Positions 43,298 through 51,635 of a stretch of 64,000 bases of DNA are shown in pieces. Under the pieces are notes generated by a model that saw only the letters and a list, made by a program, of their open reading frames with translations, searched no databases and was not told the DNA's origin. Source of the stretch: Marinobacterium litorale DSM 23545 (GTDB lineage Bacteria; Pseudomonadota; Gammaproteobacteria; Pseudomonadales; Balneatricaceae). Every line of letters starts with the position of its first letter. The stretch's first letter is position 1. The DNA lies in NCBI RefSeq assembly GCF_000428985.1, contig NZ_AUAZ01000002.1, positions 248,001-312,000 on the forward strand, in the 5' to 3' direction. The translations under genes were made by a program, and so were the position numbers.

Positions 43298-43813
43298 CTA
43301 TAGGTCACCTTGACAATTTGTTGGGCGCCTTTGCACTCGTTGCACCAAAACTACCGCGAACAGGCAAGCTGTCCCGGAAACAATGGCCACATCGGCGAGA
43401 TTGAATGCGGGCCAATGCGCGTGCAGCCAATGAAAATCAAGGAAATCCACAACTTGGCCACGCAGCACGCGATCCGCGACATTGCCAAGCGCGCCCCCCA
43501 ATACCAGGCTGTACCCTAGCGCTTCCAGGCGCGGCGGGCGTTGATACAGCGTGTGCATTAACCAGGCCGAGACTACCAGGCCCATCAGGATCAAGAAGCC
43601 GCGCTGCCAACCGCCCGCATCAGCCAAGAAGCTGAAGGCCGCGCCCGGATTCAGTACGTAAACGAGGTTGAAGAAAGACGTGATCTCGACTTGTTCGCCA
43701 TAGGTAAAGGTGTGGACGATAGTCAGCTTTACCAGTTGGTCAGTCATCAAGACGAATATGGCCACCATATACCAAAATAAGGCCTGGCTACTGCGAATCG
43801 CTCGCCAGATCAT
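43298..43813 (-). CDS. lspA: Lipoprotein signal peptidase (island paralogue)
   Basis: 171 residues from ATG 43813; an upstream in-frame codon at 43852 adds an unlikely hydrophilic lead. Four membrane helices are visible. Family motifs: DQLVKLTIV, LNPGAAFSFLAD, GGALGNVADRVLRGQVVDF with the first catalytic Asp, and AFNLADVAIVSG with the second. It removes signal peptides from diacylglycerylated lipoproteins in the inner membrane. lspA paralogues are often carried with metal-resistance genes, as CadA is here. Same strand as the ccoNOQ genes upstream. Confidence 0.92.
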   Translation of the reverse strand: MIWRAIRSSQALFWYMVAIFVLMTDQLVKLTIVHTFTYGEQVEITSFFNLVYVLNPGAAFSFLADAGGWQRGFLILMGLVVSAWLMHTLYQRPPRLEALGYSLVLGGALGNVADRVLRGQVVDFLDFHWLHAHWPAFNLADVAIVSGTACLFAVVLVQRVQRRPTNCQGDL

Positions 43814-43907
43814 GGTGGCGCATCCGCGCTCTCTTGAACCGCATTCGCTCATTGGTGTCCCTCAAGTCGCTCAACTGATGTCGCCTATCGCGATTCCCAT
43901 CGCAGCT

Positions 43908-44063
43908 TTACAGACGATTGTTTTTATCTTCGTCGGCAAAGGGAAGGTTGGCTGCATCCTCAAACTTCTTTTTGTGTCCTGGAAGCAGCACCCAGATGAA
44001 CAAAGCGATAAAGGTGATGAGCATGATGACAGGCAGATAGGGACCGTACACTTCGTAGTTCAT
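43908..44063 (-). CDS. ccoQ: cbb3 oxidase subunit CcoQ
   Basis: 51 residues from ATG 44063: MNYEVYGPYLPVIMLITFIA, then LFIWVLLPGHKKKFEDAANL and PFADEDKNNR. One membrane helix followed by the K-K-x-F-E/D-D-A-A-N-L-P-F tail, which is diagnostic of CcoQ. It lies six bases after ccoO, in the standard N-O-Q order. CcoQ stabilises the cbb3 complex. The ccoP gene that should follow is missing. Confidence 0.9.
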   Translation of the reverse strand: MNYEVYGPYLPVIMLITFIALFIWVLLPGHKKKFEDAANLPFADEDKNNRL

Positions 44064-44069
44064 GGTTAA

Positions 44070-44690
44070 TTACCGCTTGTTGGTGTATTGGGAATGGGTT
44101 TTTCCGAGCGACTGGAGGTAAGCGACCAGCGCATCGATCTCGTACTTGCCATTCACCTGATCGGCAGCCTCTTCGATATGCTCGTCGGTGTAGGGCACGC
44201 CCATCTTGCGCATGACTGCCATCTTCTTGGCGGTATCGGCACCGCTGACGCGGTTGGTGAACAGCCAGGGGTAGGCCGGCATCTTGGACTTCGGCACCAC
44301 ATCACGCGGGTTGTACAGGTGCGCGCGGTGCCAGTCGTCGGAGTAGCGGCCGCCGACACGGTCGAGGTCTGGGCCGGTACGCTTGGAGCCCCAGAGGAAC
44401 GGATGCTCCCAGACGTCCTCGTTGGCGGTGGAGTAGTGGCCGTAGCGCTCGGTTTCAGCACGGAACGGGCGGACCATCTGAGTGTGGCAGACAGTGCAGC
44501 CTTCCCTGATATAGATATCGCGGCCTTCCAGCTCCAGTGCCGAGTAGGGGCGCATGCCCTCGATCGGCTGGGTCGTCGAGCTGGCGAAAAACAATGGCAC
44601 GATTTCCGCCAAGCCGCCGCCGCTGATCACGATAATGATCAGCAGCACCATCAGGCCGATGTTCTTCTCAATCACTTCGTGCTTGATCAT
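44070..44690 (-). CDS. ccoO: cbb3 oxidase subunit II (monoheme cytochrome c)
   Basis: 206 residues, full length. One N-terminal membrane anchor ([20 protein letters not shown]), then a periplasmic cytochrome c domain with heme site [15 protein letters not shown] (Cys-x2-Cys-His) near residue 66, and a Met ligand in [11 protein letters not shown]. It passes electrons to CcoN. It starts 19 bases after ccoN on the same strand. Confidence 0.95.
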   Translation of the reverse strand: MIKHEVIEKNIGLMVLLIIIVISGGGLAEIVPLFFASSTTQPIEGMRPYSALELEGRDIYIREGCTVCHTQMVRPFRAETERYGHYSTANEDVWEHPFLWGSKRTGPDLDRVGGRYSDDWHRAHLYNPRDVVPKSKMPAYPWLFTNRVSGADTAKKMAVMRKMGVPYTDEHIEEAADQVNGKYEIDALVAYLQSLGKTHSQYTNKR

Positions 44691-44709
44691 GGCATCATTC
44701 CGATTGCCC

Positions 44710-46140
44710 TCAGGCTACCCGGGGAGCTGTATCAGCGACCGGCGCACGGCTACCTTTACGAACGGTCTGCCAAGTGTTGTAGGCCATCAGCAACATGCCG
44801 GTCAGGAAGAAGGCGCCGCCCATCCAACGGACGAAGTAACCCGGGTGGCTAGCCGCCAGGGCTTCGACGAAGCTGTAGGTCAGGGTGCCGTCTTCGTTGA
44901 CGGCGCGCCACATCAGGCCCTGCAGGATGCCGTTCACCCACATCGCGCAGATGTAGAGCACGGTGCCGATGGTGGCGAGCCAGAAGTGGGCGTTGATCAG
45001 GCCCACGGAGTACATCTGGGTCTTGCCCCAGAGGCGCGGGATCATGTGATAAAGCGCGCCAATGCTGATCATGGCCACCCAGCCCAAGGCACCGGCATGT
45101 ACGTGGCCGATGGTCCAGTCAGTATCATGGGACAGGGCGTTGACGGTCTTGATCGACATCATCGGGCCTTCGAAGGTGGACATGCCGTAGAAGGACAGCG
45201 ACACCACCAGGAAGCGCAGGATCGGATCGGTGCGCAGCTTGTGCCAAGCACCTGACAGGGTCATCATGCCGTTGATCATGCCGCCCCAGGACGGCGCCAG
45301 CAGGATCAGCGACATCACCATGCCCACAGACTGGGTCCAGTCCGGCAGCGCGGAGTAGTGCAGATGATGCCCACCGGCCCAGACATAGGTGGCGATCAGG
45401 GCCCAGAAGTGGACGATGGACAGTCGGTAGGAGTAGATCGGACGCTCGGCCTGCTTCGGCACGAAGTAGTACATCATGCCGAGGAAACCGGCGGTCAGGA
45501 AGAAGCCGACGGCGTTATGGCCGTACCACCATTGCACCATGGCATCGACGGCACCCGGGTAGACTGAGTAGGACTTGAATGCCGAGACCGGAATCGCCAG
45601 GCTGTTGACGACATGCAACACGCCAACGGTAATGATGAACGCCATGAAGAACCAGTTGCCGACATAGATGTGCGAGGTCTTGCGCAGCTTGACGGTGCCG
45701 AGGAAGACGATGCCGTAGGCGATCCAGACCAGCGCGATCAGGATGTCGATCGGCCACTCGAGCTCGGCGTACTCCTTGGAGGTGGTCAGCCCCAGCGGCA
45801 GGGTGATGGCCGCGGCGACGATGACGGCCTGCCAACCCCAGAAGGTGAAGGAAGCGAGGGCATCAGAAAACAGCCGTACCTGACAGGTGCGTTGCACGAT
45901 GTAGTAAGAGGTCGCAAACAGGGCGCAACCGCCGAAAGCGAAAATGACCGCATTGGTGTGCAACGGACGGATGCGTCCGTAGGTCAGCCAGGGCGTATCG
46001 AAATTCAGTGCCGGCCAGACCAACTGGGCGGCGATCAGGACACCGACGGCCATACCGACGATCCCCCACACCACCGTCATAATGGCGAACTGGCGGACCA
46101 CCCTGTAGTTGTAAGTCGGATGTTCGGCTGCTGTATTCAT
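44710..46140 (-). CDS. ccoN: cbb3 oxidase subunit I (catalytic)
   Basis: 476 residues with 12 membrane helices. Heme and copper ligands are in expected segments: [13 protein letters not shown] (low-spin heme His), [20 protein letters not shown] (Cu-B His), [16 protein letters not shown] (His pair) and [20 protein letters not shown] (high- and low-spin heme His). It reduces oxygen to water and pumps protons. ATG 46140 is chosen over 46155 because GAGGAGG lies directly before it and the upstream codon overlaps that site. No FNR/ANR box (TTGAT-N4-ATCAA) is seen in the 90 bases upstream, unusual for this operon. Confidence 0.96.
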   Translation of the reverse strand: MNTAAEHPTYNYRVVRQFAIMTVVWGIVGMAVGVLIAAQLVWPALNFDTPWLTYGRIRPLHTNAVIFAFGGCALFATSYYIVQRTCQVRLFSDALASFTFWGWQAVIVAAAITLPLGLTTSKEYAELEWPIDILIALVWIAYGIVFLGTVKLRKTSHIYVGNWFFMAFIITVGVLHVVNSLAIPVSAFKSYSVYPGAVDAMVQWWYGHNAVGFFLTAGFLGMMYYFVPKQAERPIYSYRLSIVHFWALIATYVWAGGHHLHYSALPDWTQSVGMVMSLILLAPSWGGMINGMMTLSGAWHKLRTDPILRFLVVSLSFYGMSTFEGPMMSIKTVNALSHDTDWTIGHVHAGALGWVAMISIGALYHMIPRLWGKTQMYSVGLINAHFWLATIGTVLYICAMWVNGILQGLMWRAVNEDGTLTYSFVEALAASHPGYFVRWMGGAFFLTGMLLMAYNTWQTVRKGSRAPVADTAPRVA

Positions 46141-46230
46141 GTCAGTCCTCCTCATTGCCGGCTAATCGATATTCGTACCGGCCCAGGCACTTTCGTATGC
46201 TTTTCCAAATGGCTGAATTGTCGCACCCGC

Positions 46231-47442
46231 TTAGCCCATCTCACTGTCCGCTAGCAGCGTCGGGAACAGGAAACGATAGGTTTGTAGCTTGTTGCGATCA
46301 TCATCGTTCGGTTGCCTGTCCTTGGAGGCGATTTCGCGGCTGCTGCTCAGGGGGTCGACCGGTTGCCCGTCGAGGCGGACTTCATAGTGGAGATTGGGCC
46401 CCGTCGCCGTCCCACTGGCACCGACCCTGCCAATAACAGAGCCTGCGATCACTGATCGACCGGTGGCAAGTTCGGCCGCGAATCCAGCCAGGTGCGCATA
46501 CCGTGTGATGGTGCCGTTGCCGTGGTCGATGTCGACCACGCGCCCGTAACCGCGTAGACGTCCCATAAAAGCGATGCGACCGGAGGACGTCGCTCTGACG
46601 GGGGTTCCGCGCGAGGCCGCATAGTCGACCCCGGTGTGCATGCGCATCGTGCCGAAGACCGGATGCAGGCGCTTGCCGAACACCGATGACAGACGCGCAC
46701 CGGTCACCGGTTTGGCCAGGCGTCGAACCGGTTTGCCGTTCTGATAGATGAGCGCTGCCGTCGCCTCGTCGGCATCGAGCACGATTTCCAGTACCCTATC
46801 GGTCAGCTCGAGCCGGACATATCGCAACAGCTGATCGCCCATGCGCACGCCGTCCGGACTTTGCTGCTCACGCCACACCAGCGCGATCGGTTCGCCACCG
46901 CGCAGGTCTCTGTTGAAGGCGACGAGGTTACCAAGCATTTCCGGCAGATCGACGGCGAAACGCTGCGGTGCATCCAGTTTCGCCAGGGTATCGTAGAGTG
47001 ATCCGTCGATGCGTCCGATGGCCGTCCTGTCATAGTTCTCCAGTTCCGGCTCCAGCCGGCGCGCGGTAACGGTGTCGCTGAAGTCGATCGCGATTTTCGC
47101 GCCACCCTCGACCGTCATCTCGATGCGTTCGAGGCGCGGACTGGAGAACGGGTGCCAATAGAACCTCAGTGTCTGCCCGGGGCTCAGTTTCGTCACGTCA
47201 TAGTGTGCCTCGATGGCGAGCGTCGCCTCGCGCCGGAGTTCCGGGGACAGCCCCGCCTGATCGAGCAGACTTTCCAGGGTGTCTCCGGCGCTAACGGTAA
47301 GGGTGTTGGTCGCCGGGGAGCCGTGGGTTTCCGCATCCGCAGGCACCTCCGATTGGGAGGCGAGTGCCTTTGTTGTCAGTGCGGCTGCAAGCAACAGTGG
47401 CAGCAGATGCGTTGCACCGGTATTTTTCCTGATGTTTGCCAT
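46231..47442 (-). CDS. Exported M23 metallopeptidase (murein endopeptidase type)
   Basis: 403 residues. A signal peptide (MANIRKNTGATHLLPLLLAA) is followed by a LysM-like or OapA-like segment (TLTVSAGDTLESLLDQAGL), a middle domain, and a C-terminal M23 domain with RMHTGVDYAASRGTPVRATS (HxxxD zinc site, about residue 270), YAHLAGFA and NLHYEVRLDG (HxH). This is the MepM/ShyA-like layout for cutting peptidoglycan cross-links in the periplasm. It lies 90 bases before ccoN on the same strand, and 46 bases after the DsbA-like gene. Confidence 0.92.
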   Translation of the reverse strand: MANIRKNTGATHLLPLLLAAALTTKALASQSEVPADAETHGSPATNTLTVSAGDTLESLLDQAGLSPELRREATLAIEAHYDVTKLSPGQTLRFYWHPFSSPRLERIEMTVEGGAKIAIDFSDTVTARRLEPELENYDRTAIGRIDGSLYDTLAKLDAPQRFAVDLPEMLGNLVAFNRDLRGGEPIALVWREQQSPDGVRMGDQLLRYVRLELTDRVLEIVLDADEATAALIYQNGKPVRRLAKPVTGARLSSVFGKRLHPVFGTMRMHTGVDYAASRGTPVRATSSGRIAFMGRLRGYGRVVDIDHGNGTITRYAHLAGFAAELATGRSVIAGSVIGRVGASGTATGPNLHYEVRLDGQPVDPLSSSREIASKDRQPNDDDRNKLQTYRFLFPTLLADSEMG

Positions 47443-47488
47443 ATCGTTTGAAGCTGTGATTCCGTTGTCCTAACCGCCTGCGCGGTCA

Positions 47489-48133
47489 TCAAGAGCTTTC
47501 CACCGCGTCCTGGACGAGTTTGAGCAATCCCTGGGGGCCGAAGTCGACCAGCGGCTTGCCATTGACGAAGAAGGTGGGGGTCTTGGTGATGTTGAGCGCT
47601 TGCAGGTCCTCGGCGTCCTGATCGAGTGTCGCCAGGATGCCAGGGCTATTCCGGTCGCGCTTGGCTTGTTCGGTATCGAGACCGGCTCCGGCGGCAGCTT
47701 CCCACGCCCGGTCCAGTTTCGGGCCCTCATGCAGTGCCCAGGCTGGCTGGGCATCCAGCAAGGCTTCCAGCACAGGCTCGAATACGTTCTGTAACCGCGC
47801 AGCCTCGAGGATCTTAACCGCTTCATCCGAGCCCTTGTGCAAAGCGGCATAGCGCAGCACGACGCGAACCTGGCCGGGGAAACGCCACATGATCTGCTTC
47901 ACGAAAGGATAAAAAGCGCGGCAGGCCTCGCAGGAGGGGTCGAAGAACTCGACGATGGTCACAGGTGCATGCTCTGGCCCCAGAATCGGGGAGTGAGGGC
48001 GCAGGAGCAAGTCGCCGCTGGCTTCGGTAGCCACCAACTCGGACCGCCGCTTATGGTTCATGATATAGGCGCCGCCAGCGAAGGCAACAGCGGCAAGCAC
48101 GGCGGTGCCGGCGACGAGGGTGCGTCTTTTCAT
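47489..48133 (-). CDS. DsbA-family thiol oxidoreductase with CEAC active site
   Basis: 214 residues. The N-terminus is a membrane anchor or signal (RRTLVAGTAVLAAVAFAGG). The thioredoxin fold starts at PVTIVEFFDPSCEACRAFYP, so the active site is CEAC rather than the CPHC of E. coli DsbA. The cis-Pro strand is ITKTPTFFVNGKP. It resembles the TrbB/ScsC/BdbD-like group used for disulfide formation. It overlaps the dsbB gene by four bases (ATGA), so the two form an oxidant-partner pair. Confidence 0.9.
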   Translation of the reverse strand: MKRRTLVAGTAVLAAVAFAGGAYIMNHKRRSELVATEASGDLLLRPHSPILGPEHAPVTIVEFFDPSCEACRAFYPFVKQIMWRFPGQVRVVLRYAALHKGSDEAVKILEAARLQNVFEPVLEALLDAQPAWALHEGPKLDRAWEAAAGAGLDTEQAKRDRNSPGILATLDQDAEDLQALNITKTPTFFVNGKPLVDFGPQGLLKLVQDAVESS

Positions 48134-48570
48134 GATGTTGTCTTGAGTCTAATGTTGAATAGCAGGAAAAAAATGATCGCGAACGCCGCGAGTGACAAGA
48201 GCGGTAAGGGCAGCCCGCCTAGAATGGTCATATCGGCGCTGCTGCATGAGGGACCCTGCCCACAGGGCTGGATGGCTGCGGGGATAACCCCGAAAAACAG
48301 CAGGTTGTGCCAGAGCGCGACAGCAGCGCCCGCACCGGCCAAAGGCACGGCGTAGCGATGGACCGAGGGATCCTCTGTTGCGCAGGCAACGCCCAGAATA
48401 AGCGCCAACGGGAACATGGCGATCCGCTGATACCAGCACAACTGACAGGGCACCTGTCCCATGATCTCACCAATGAACAGGGCGCCGAGTGTCGCGGCGA
48501 GTGCAACCAGCCAGGCGATAAAAAGGCTGTTCCAGCTGTGCTGACCGACCGCCAGGCTGGGTGAATTCAT
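48130..48570 (-). CDS. dsbB: DsbB-type disulfide bond formation protein
   Basis: 146 residues with four membrane helices. The quinone-side cysteines are in PCQLCWYQRIAMFPLA (CxxC before helix 2) and the periplasmic pair in PCGQGPSCSSADM. It re-oxidises the DsbA-like partner encoded next, passing electrons to quinone. Start at ATG 48570 with GGAGG eight bases upstream; an in-frame codon at 48612 only adds hydrophilic residues. It lies about 250 bases after the CadA gene in the same direction. Confidence 0.92.
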   Translation of the reverse strand: MNSPSLAVGQHSWNSLFIAWLVALAATLGALFIGEIMGQVPCQLCWYQRIAMFPLALILGVACATEDPSVHRYAVPLAGAGAAVALWHNLLFFGVIPAAIQPCGQGPSCSSADMTILGGLPLPLLSLAAFAIIFFLLFNIRLKTTS

Positions 48571-48818
48571 ATCGGGTCCTCCATTCCGTAGCCCAACTGG
48601 CGCCCACATCACGCAGACCGGTCACGCCCGGCCGATAAGGCCTGCAGGGGGCTCCTGGTCCTGTCAGTTCTGCGAAAAATCGCGATAAGGTTTCCGAGTA
48701 TCGGCAACCTTCGCGGCCTGTGACCCGCCCCTTCGGGGGCACCCAGATCGAAAGGCGCCCGGCAAAGGACCACTGAGGTCAATCAAAGTTCCGATCATCG
48801 CCTCGAGTAGACTGAACT

Positions 48819-51062
48819 TCACTCTGCTGCCTGCCTGCAGTGTCCGAAGCGCAACAGTCTCAGAGCGTTCAGGGTCACCAACACCGTGGCGCCGGTATCG
48901 GCCAGTACCGCGATCCAGAGTCCGGTGATGCCGAGAATGCTGGTCACCAGGAACACCGCCTTGAGCCCCAGCGCCAGCGCCACGTTTTGACGGATGTTGA
49001 CCATGGTGGCCCGGGCCAGGCGGATTTTGGCCACCACGTCATTGACGTAGTTTCGCAGCAGAGCGCCATCCGCCGTTTCCAGCGCAACGTCGGTACCGGA
49101 GCCCATGGCAATACCGACATGGGCCGTCGCCAGTGCCGGCGCGTCGTTGATGCCATCACCCACCATCATAACCGGCCCCTGGGCGGCGATCTCGCGGATA
49201 GCGCCGACCTTGTCATCCGGCAGCAGCCCGGCGCGGAAGTCCAGTCCTAGGGTATCGGCGATGGCCTGCGCCGTGCGCGCGTTGTCGCCGGTCAGCATGA
49301 CCGGACGGACGCCCAGCCTCTTGAGCTGTCGTATCGCCTCGCCCGCATCCTGGCGCGGCTCATCCCGCAGTGCGATCAGGCCCAGCAGACTGTTCCCGCG
49401 AAACACCATCACCACCGTCTTGCCGGCGTTTTCCAGTGTGGCGACGGCGTTCTGGACCGCCTCGGTCATCAGGCCCCGTTCGGTAACGAAGCGGGTCGAG
49501 CCGACGCCGACCTCATGGCCGTCGATCTCGGCGGTCATGCCGCGGCCGGGCAGGGCCCGGGTGTTCGCCGCGGCCACGACCGGTATGCCGGCCGACCGGG
49601 CCTGTGCCAGGACGGCCTCGGCAAGCGGATGGGTGGAGCTTGCTTCGACCGCGACCGCCAGTCGCAACACCTCGGTGTCACTGGCACCCAGTGGCACAAT
49701 GTCGGTTACCGTCGGACGGCCCTGGGTGAGGGTTCCGGTCTTGTCGAAGGCGATGTGGCGGATCTTGGCGATGGCTTCGATGACGACGCCGCCTTTCATC
49801 AGCAGGCCGCGTTTGGTGCCGGCGCAGAGCGCCGACGCAATGGAGGCCGGAACCGAGATCACCAGGGCACAGGGACAACCGATGAGCAGTAGTGCCAAGG
49901 CACGGTAGCTCCAGGTTTCCCAAGGCTGGCCGAACAGCAGAGGCGGCACCAGTGCGACCAGTACGGCGATGCCGACGATGAACGGCATGTAATAGCGGCT
50001 GAAGCGGTCGATAAACCGCTCCGTGGGCGATCGGCTGGCTTCCGCCTCCTCGACCAGCCGGATGATGCGGGCGATGGTGTTGTCCCGGGCTTCGCGGGTG
50101 ACGCGCACGCGCAATGCGCTTTCGGTATTGATCGAGGCCGCGAACACCTGATCGCCGGGCCCCTTGGTCACCGGCACCGATTCGCCGGTCACGGGACTCT
50201 CGTCGATGCCGGAGGTGCCCTCGATAATCTCACCATCGACCGGGATCCGGTCGCCGGGACGCACCAGCACGACCTGCTGCACCTTCAGGCGGCTGACATC
50301 CACCTTTTGCGTGGTGCCGTCGATTTCCAGTAGTGCCGACGTCGGCATCAGCTTGGCCAGGGCCTGAATGCCGGCACGGGCGCGGTCGGCGGCGACGCCC
50401 TCCAGCGCTTCGCCTACGGCGAACAGGAACACGACCAGCGAGGCTTCCTCGACGGCCCCGATCACCAGGGCACCACCGGTGGCGATCGTCATCAGTGTTT
50501 CGATCGTAAACGGCATGCCAGCGCGCAGGGCCGCGAAGGCGCGTCGGGCGATCGGTGCGACGCCAATCAGGCTGGCCAGGGAAAAGGCCCAGAAAGCGGC
50601 GGTCTCGGAGACGGCCAGCTTCGTGGTCCAGGCCAGTGCCAGCAGCAATCCCGTCCCCAGTACAAAACGACCCTTCGCTGTCCGGTACCAGTGTCGCCCG
50701 CCTTCGGCAGAGGCGTGTCTGTGCTTGTGGGGCTCAGCGGGGCTTGCGGTTCCCGGTGTCTGTCGGGTATCCGCGTGGCAGCACGCGCGCTGCCGGCACG
50801 CCGCAGCCGGTTCAGCCCGGTCGGTCACGGCCGGGACCAGGCTGTAGCCCAGTTTTCTAACCGAAGCTTCGACCCTGTCGCGCGATGTTCGAGATTCCTC
50901 CAGTTGCAAGTTCAGCGTTTCGGAGATGACCGAGACTCTGACGTCGCTGACGCCCGGTAGCCGCTCCAGGGCATTGCGAATCTTGGCCGCGCAGCCGGCA
51001 CAGTCCATGCCGCCGACGCTCCAGCAGAGTTCCGTGGTCGAGTCCGTACCGATGTCATTCAT
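48819..51062 (-). CDS. cadA: P1B-type Cd/Zn/Pb-translocating ATPase
   Basis: 747 residues. An N-terminal metal-binding domain with GMDCAGC (about residue 18) is followed by a Cys/His-rich linker (ACRQRACCHADTRQ and EPHKHRHASAEGG). The ion channel motif is LLIGCPCALVISVPAS, where CPC is typical of soft-metal pumps. Phosphorylation site DKTGTLTQGRPT and hinge MVGDGINDAPALATAHVGIA are intact. It exports Cd, Zn or Pb from the cytoplasm. It is divergent from a MerR gene, with a long-spacer promoter between them. Confidence 0.95.
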   Translation of the reverse strand: MNDIGTDSTTELCWSVGGMDCAGCAAKIRNALERLPGVSDVRVSVISETLNLQLEESRTSRDRVEASVRKLGYSLVPAVTDRAEPAAACRQRACCHADTRQTPGTASPAEPHKHRHASAEGGRHWYRTAKGRFVLGTGLLLALAWTTKLAVSETAAFWAFSLASLIGVAPIARRAFAALRAGMPFTIETLMTIATGGALVIGAVEEASLVVFLFAVGEALEGVAADRARAGIQALAKLMPTSALLEIDGTTQKVDVSRLKVQQVVLVRPGDRIPVDGEIIEGTSGIDESPVTGESVPVTKGPGDQVFAASINTESALRVRVTREARDNTIARIIRLVEEAEASRSPTERFIDRFSRYYMPFIVGIAVLVALVPPLLFGQPWETWSYRALALLLIGCPCALVISVPASIASALCAGTKRGLLMKGGVVIEAIAKIRHIAFDKTGTLTQGRPTVTDIVPLGASDTEVLRLAVAVEASSTHPLAEAVLAQARSAGIPVVAAANTRALPGRGMTAEIDGHEVGVGSTRFVTERGLMTEAVQNAVATLENAGKTVVMVFRGNSLLGLIALRDEPRQDAGEAIRQLKRLGVRPVMLTGDNARTAQAIADTLGLDFRAGLLPDDKVGAIREIAAQGPVMMVGDGINDAPALATAHVGIAMGSGTDVALETADGALLRNYVNDVVAKIRLARATMVNIRQNVALALGLKAVFLVTSILGITGLWIAVLADTGATVLVTLNALRLLRFGHCRQAAE

Positions 51063-51127
51063 TCAATGTGCTCTCCCGACATAACAGGGCGCCGCCGTCG
51101 GACGCCCTTGTCACAGTATTCGCCTAC

Positions 51128-51158
51128 ACCCTAATATCTATAGCGACTATAGGTTCAA
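51128..51158 (-). promoter_or_regulatory. MerR-type promoter and operator of cadA
   Basis: On the minus strand: -35 TTGAAC, a 19-base spacer containing the dyad CTATAGTCGCTATAG, then -10 TAGGGT. The overlong spacer with a central dyad is the hallmark of promoters untwisted by MerR-family activators. It lies 66 bases from the cadA start and 10 bases from the regulator's start. Confidence 0.8.
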
Positions 51159-51168
51159 GGGCTTTTTT

Positions 51169-51618
51169 ATGCTTTCAATTGGAGAACTGGCTCGGAAAAC
51201 CGGCGTCAAGGTACCAACGGTGCGCTATTACGAGAAGATCGGCCTGTTACCGGAACCGGCGCGTAGCGCCGGGAATCAGAGGCTCTACCCCGCAACCATG
51301 ATCGAGCGATTGGCATTCATCCATCACGCCCGCTTGCTGGGTTTTTCGCTCGACGCGATCCGCGATCTGCTGAGCCTGTCCGACCATCCGGAACAATCCT
51401 GCGGAGCCGCCGATGCGATCGCCCGCGCACAGCTGGAGTCGGTCGAAGGCCGGATCGAGCAACTGCAATCGCTGCGGCATGAGTTGCAACGCATGCTGAT
51501 ACAGTGCCAAAGCGGGCGAATCGCCGACTGCCGCGTGATCGAAGTCCTGAGCGATCATTCGCAATGCCTGAACGATCATCTAAAAGTGCAGTCAGGTGAC
51601 ATAAGCGACCATAGCTGA
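51169..51618 (+). CDS. MerR-family metal-responsive regulator (CadR/ZntR-like)
   Basis: 149 residues. The winged helix is MLSIGELARKTGVKVPTVRY, then YEKIGLLPEPARS. A dimerisation helix (AQLESVEGRIEQLQSLRHEL) and a C-terminal loop with Cys follow: SCGAADAIARA, then CQSGRIADCRVIE. The Cys near residue 84 and the two C-terminal Cys fit Cd/Pb/Zn-sensing members. It would bind the dyad between itself and cadA and activate the pump when metal is present. The last ten residues (HLKVQSGDISDHS) are variable. Confidence 0.92.
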   Translation: MLSIGELARKTGVKVPTVRYYEKIGLLPEPARSAGNQRLYPATMIERLAFIHHARLLGFSLDAIRDLLSLSDHPEQSCGAADAIARAQLESVEGRIEQLQSLRHELQRMLIQCQSGRIADCRVIEVLSDHSQCLNDHLKVQSGDISDHS

Positions 51619-51635
51619 CAAGACGGGAGGTGGAG

